A DNA stretch of 15,567 nt from an uncultured Eubacteriales bacterium (lineage in GTDB: Bacteria; Bacillota; Clostridia; Oscillospirales; Acutalibacteraceae), in contig CAQZPH010000019.1 of the NCBI GenBank assembly GCA_948933715.1, positions 1 to 15,567 of the forward strand. Direction: 5' to 3'. How positions within the stretch are numbered: position 1 is the stretch's first letter; the number at the start of each line of letters is the position of its first letter. Below are positions 14,979-15,567 of this stretch, piece by piece. Made by a program: the position numbers and the translations under genes. Under the pieces are notes generated by a model that made no database searches, was not told where the DNA came from, and was given only the letters and a program-made list of their open reading frames with translations.

Positions 14979-15567
14979 TTAATTAACGTCTAAATAAAAC
15001 TTGTACAATACACCCGCAACTGATTTTTGCGCATTTTTAATTGAATTAGCAGCCACAGTTTCTCTTGGCAGCGTTTTTTTATAAAGTGCATAAAAGTTAT
15101 CATTGGCTAAAAATGCACAAGCTTTTGCAATATTTTCAATGGTGTTGTTTTTATAATATCTAAACTCACTTTTTAAAAGAGAAGATACTACCCTTGATTG
15201 AATATCTTTACATTTATTCTCAAAACTTACATGGAATGAAACATTATAAGTTGTATCTATAAAACTTTGGTTATTAGTATGCACAGGTGTGTTTAAGTCT
15301 TCTAAAAAGTGTAATGACCTTCCTAATTCTTCAAATGCATCTTCCCTGCGGTCATTATTAAATAAGTTTATGGCGTTCTGATAATGGTTTTTGCACCTTG
15401 CAAGGGCTGAATCATCTTCATCCATAAAATTCTTTTCTGTTGCTGGATTATAAAAATGATATTTAAAAGCACCTGCTGTTTCATCTTCATCCGGTTTCGT
15501 ACAATATTTTAAAATCTGTTCTCTATCTTTATCTGAGTAAAATTCTTTATATTTTTCACCCAGTACA
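14979..15567 (-). CDS. Zinc-dependent phospholipase C, partial (N-terminus outside window)
   Basis: C-terminal part, about 196 residues, of a protein in the zinc-dependent phospholipase C / S1-P1 nuclease superfamily. The frame stays open to the right edge, so the ATG at 15425 is internal. The ligand set of the Clostridium alpha-toxin and Bacillus PC-PLC fold is visible in order. There is an acidic PDEDE followed by GAFKYHFYNP (His), then LGRSLHFLEDLNTPVH (His, Asp, His spaced as in alpha-toxin). Last comes FHVSFE, a His and Glu four apart. The first two ligands, at the mature N-terminus, are out of view. All ligands that can be seen are kept, so it is probably an active enzyme, cleaving phospholipids outside the cell if it is exported as its relatives are. 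No C-terminal membrane-binding (C2-like) domain is attached; the protein ends soon after the catalytic domain. Confidence 0.85.
   Translation of the reverse strand, partial: VLGEKYKEFYSDKDREQILKYCTKPDEDETAGAFKYHFYNPATEKNFMDEDDSALARCKNHYQNAINLFNNDRREDAFEELGRSLHFLEDLNTPVHTNNQSFIDTTYNVSFHVSFENKCKDIQSRVVSSLLKSEFRYYKNNTIENIAKACAFLANDNFYALYKKTLPRETVAANSIKNAQKSVAGVLYKFYLDVN

Noticed and set aside
14979..15425. Phospholipase read as a complete 148-residue protein starting at 15425
   Set aside because: The frame remains open upstream to the window edge and encodes the conserved PDEDE and GAFKYHFYNP blocks, so the ATG is internal and the gene is cut by the window.

Overview
The window is AT-rich and densely coded, with strong GGAGG ribosome-binding sites, TTG starts and sigma-A promoters. 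It also carries a split P-protein glycine cleavage operon and a pyruvate kinase with an extra C-terminal PEP-utiliser domain. Together these point to a low-GC Firmicute, most likely a member of the Clostridia; I cannot name a genus. I see no mobile element, CRISPR array, tRNA or rRNA.

Layout from left to right. Positions 1-608 hold a terminator-like hairpin, one doubtful 61-codon gene built from two similar halves, and the terminator of the next gene. Positions 609-2121 are a stand-alone transcription unit for an AAA+ ATPase of the ClpB/torsin type. It has an N-terminal signal peptide and a probable second membrane segment ahead of the ATPase domain. Positions 2198-2972 are a stand-alone unit for a polyprenyl-phosphate sugar transferase. 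Positions 2992-9817 hold the glycine cleavage cluster, all on the minus strand and read in the order gcvT, gcvH, gcvPA, gcvPB, an internal terminator-like hairpin, lplA, lpdA. Its one clear promoter has a leader of only about 55 nt. Positions 9931-10892 encode a membrane-anchored VanY/M15-family protein in which the zinc-binding and catalytic residues are replaced. It is divergent from pyruvate kinase (11027-12778, the only convincing plus-strand gene). A bidirectional terminator separates pyk from a run of minus-strand genes: a coiled-coil protein with a Lys-rich tail, a small zinc-ribbon membrane protein, a two-domain secreted protein, and the C-terminal part of a zinc-dependent phospholipase C that runs off the right edge.

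How the genes work together: GcvPA/PB decarboxylate glycine onto the lipoyl arm of GcvH, GcvT releases ammonia and passes the one-carbon unit to tetrahydrofolate, and Lpd re-oxidises the arm. LplA attaches scavenged lipoate to GcvH, so the cluster encodes the whole system plus cofactor loading. The right-hand phospholipase and its secreted neighbour look like a small exported unit.

The items I find most unusual are the membrane-tethered AAA+ protein with an exported N-terminal domain, the apparently dead VanY homologue, and the uncharacterised secreted partner of the phospholipase.
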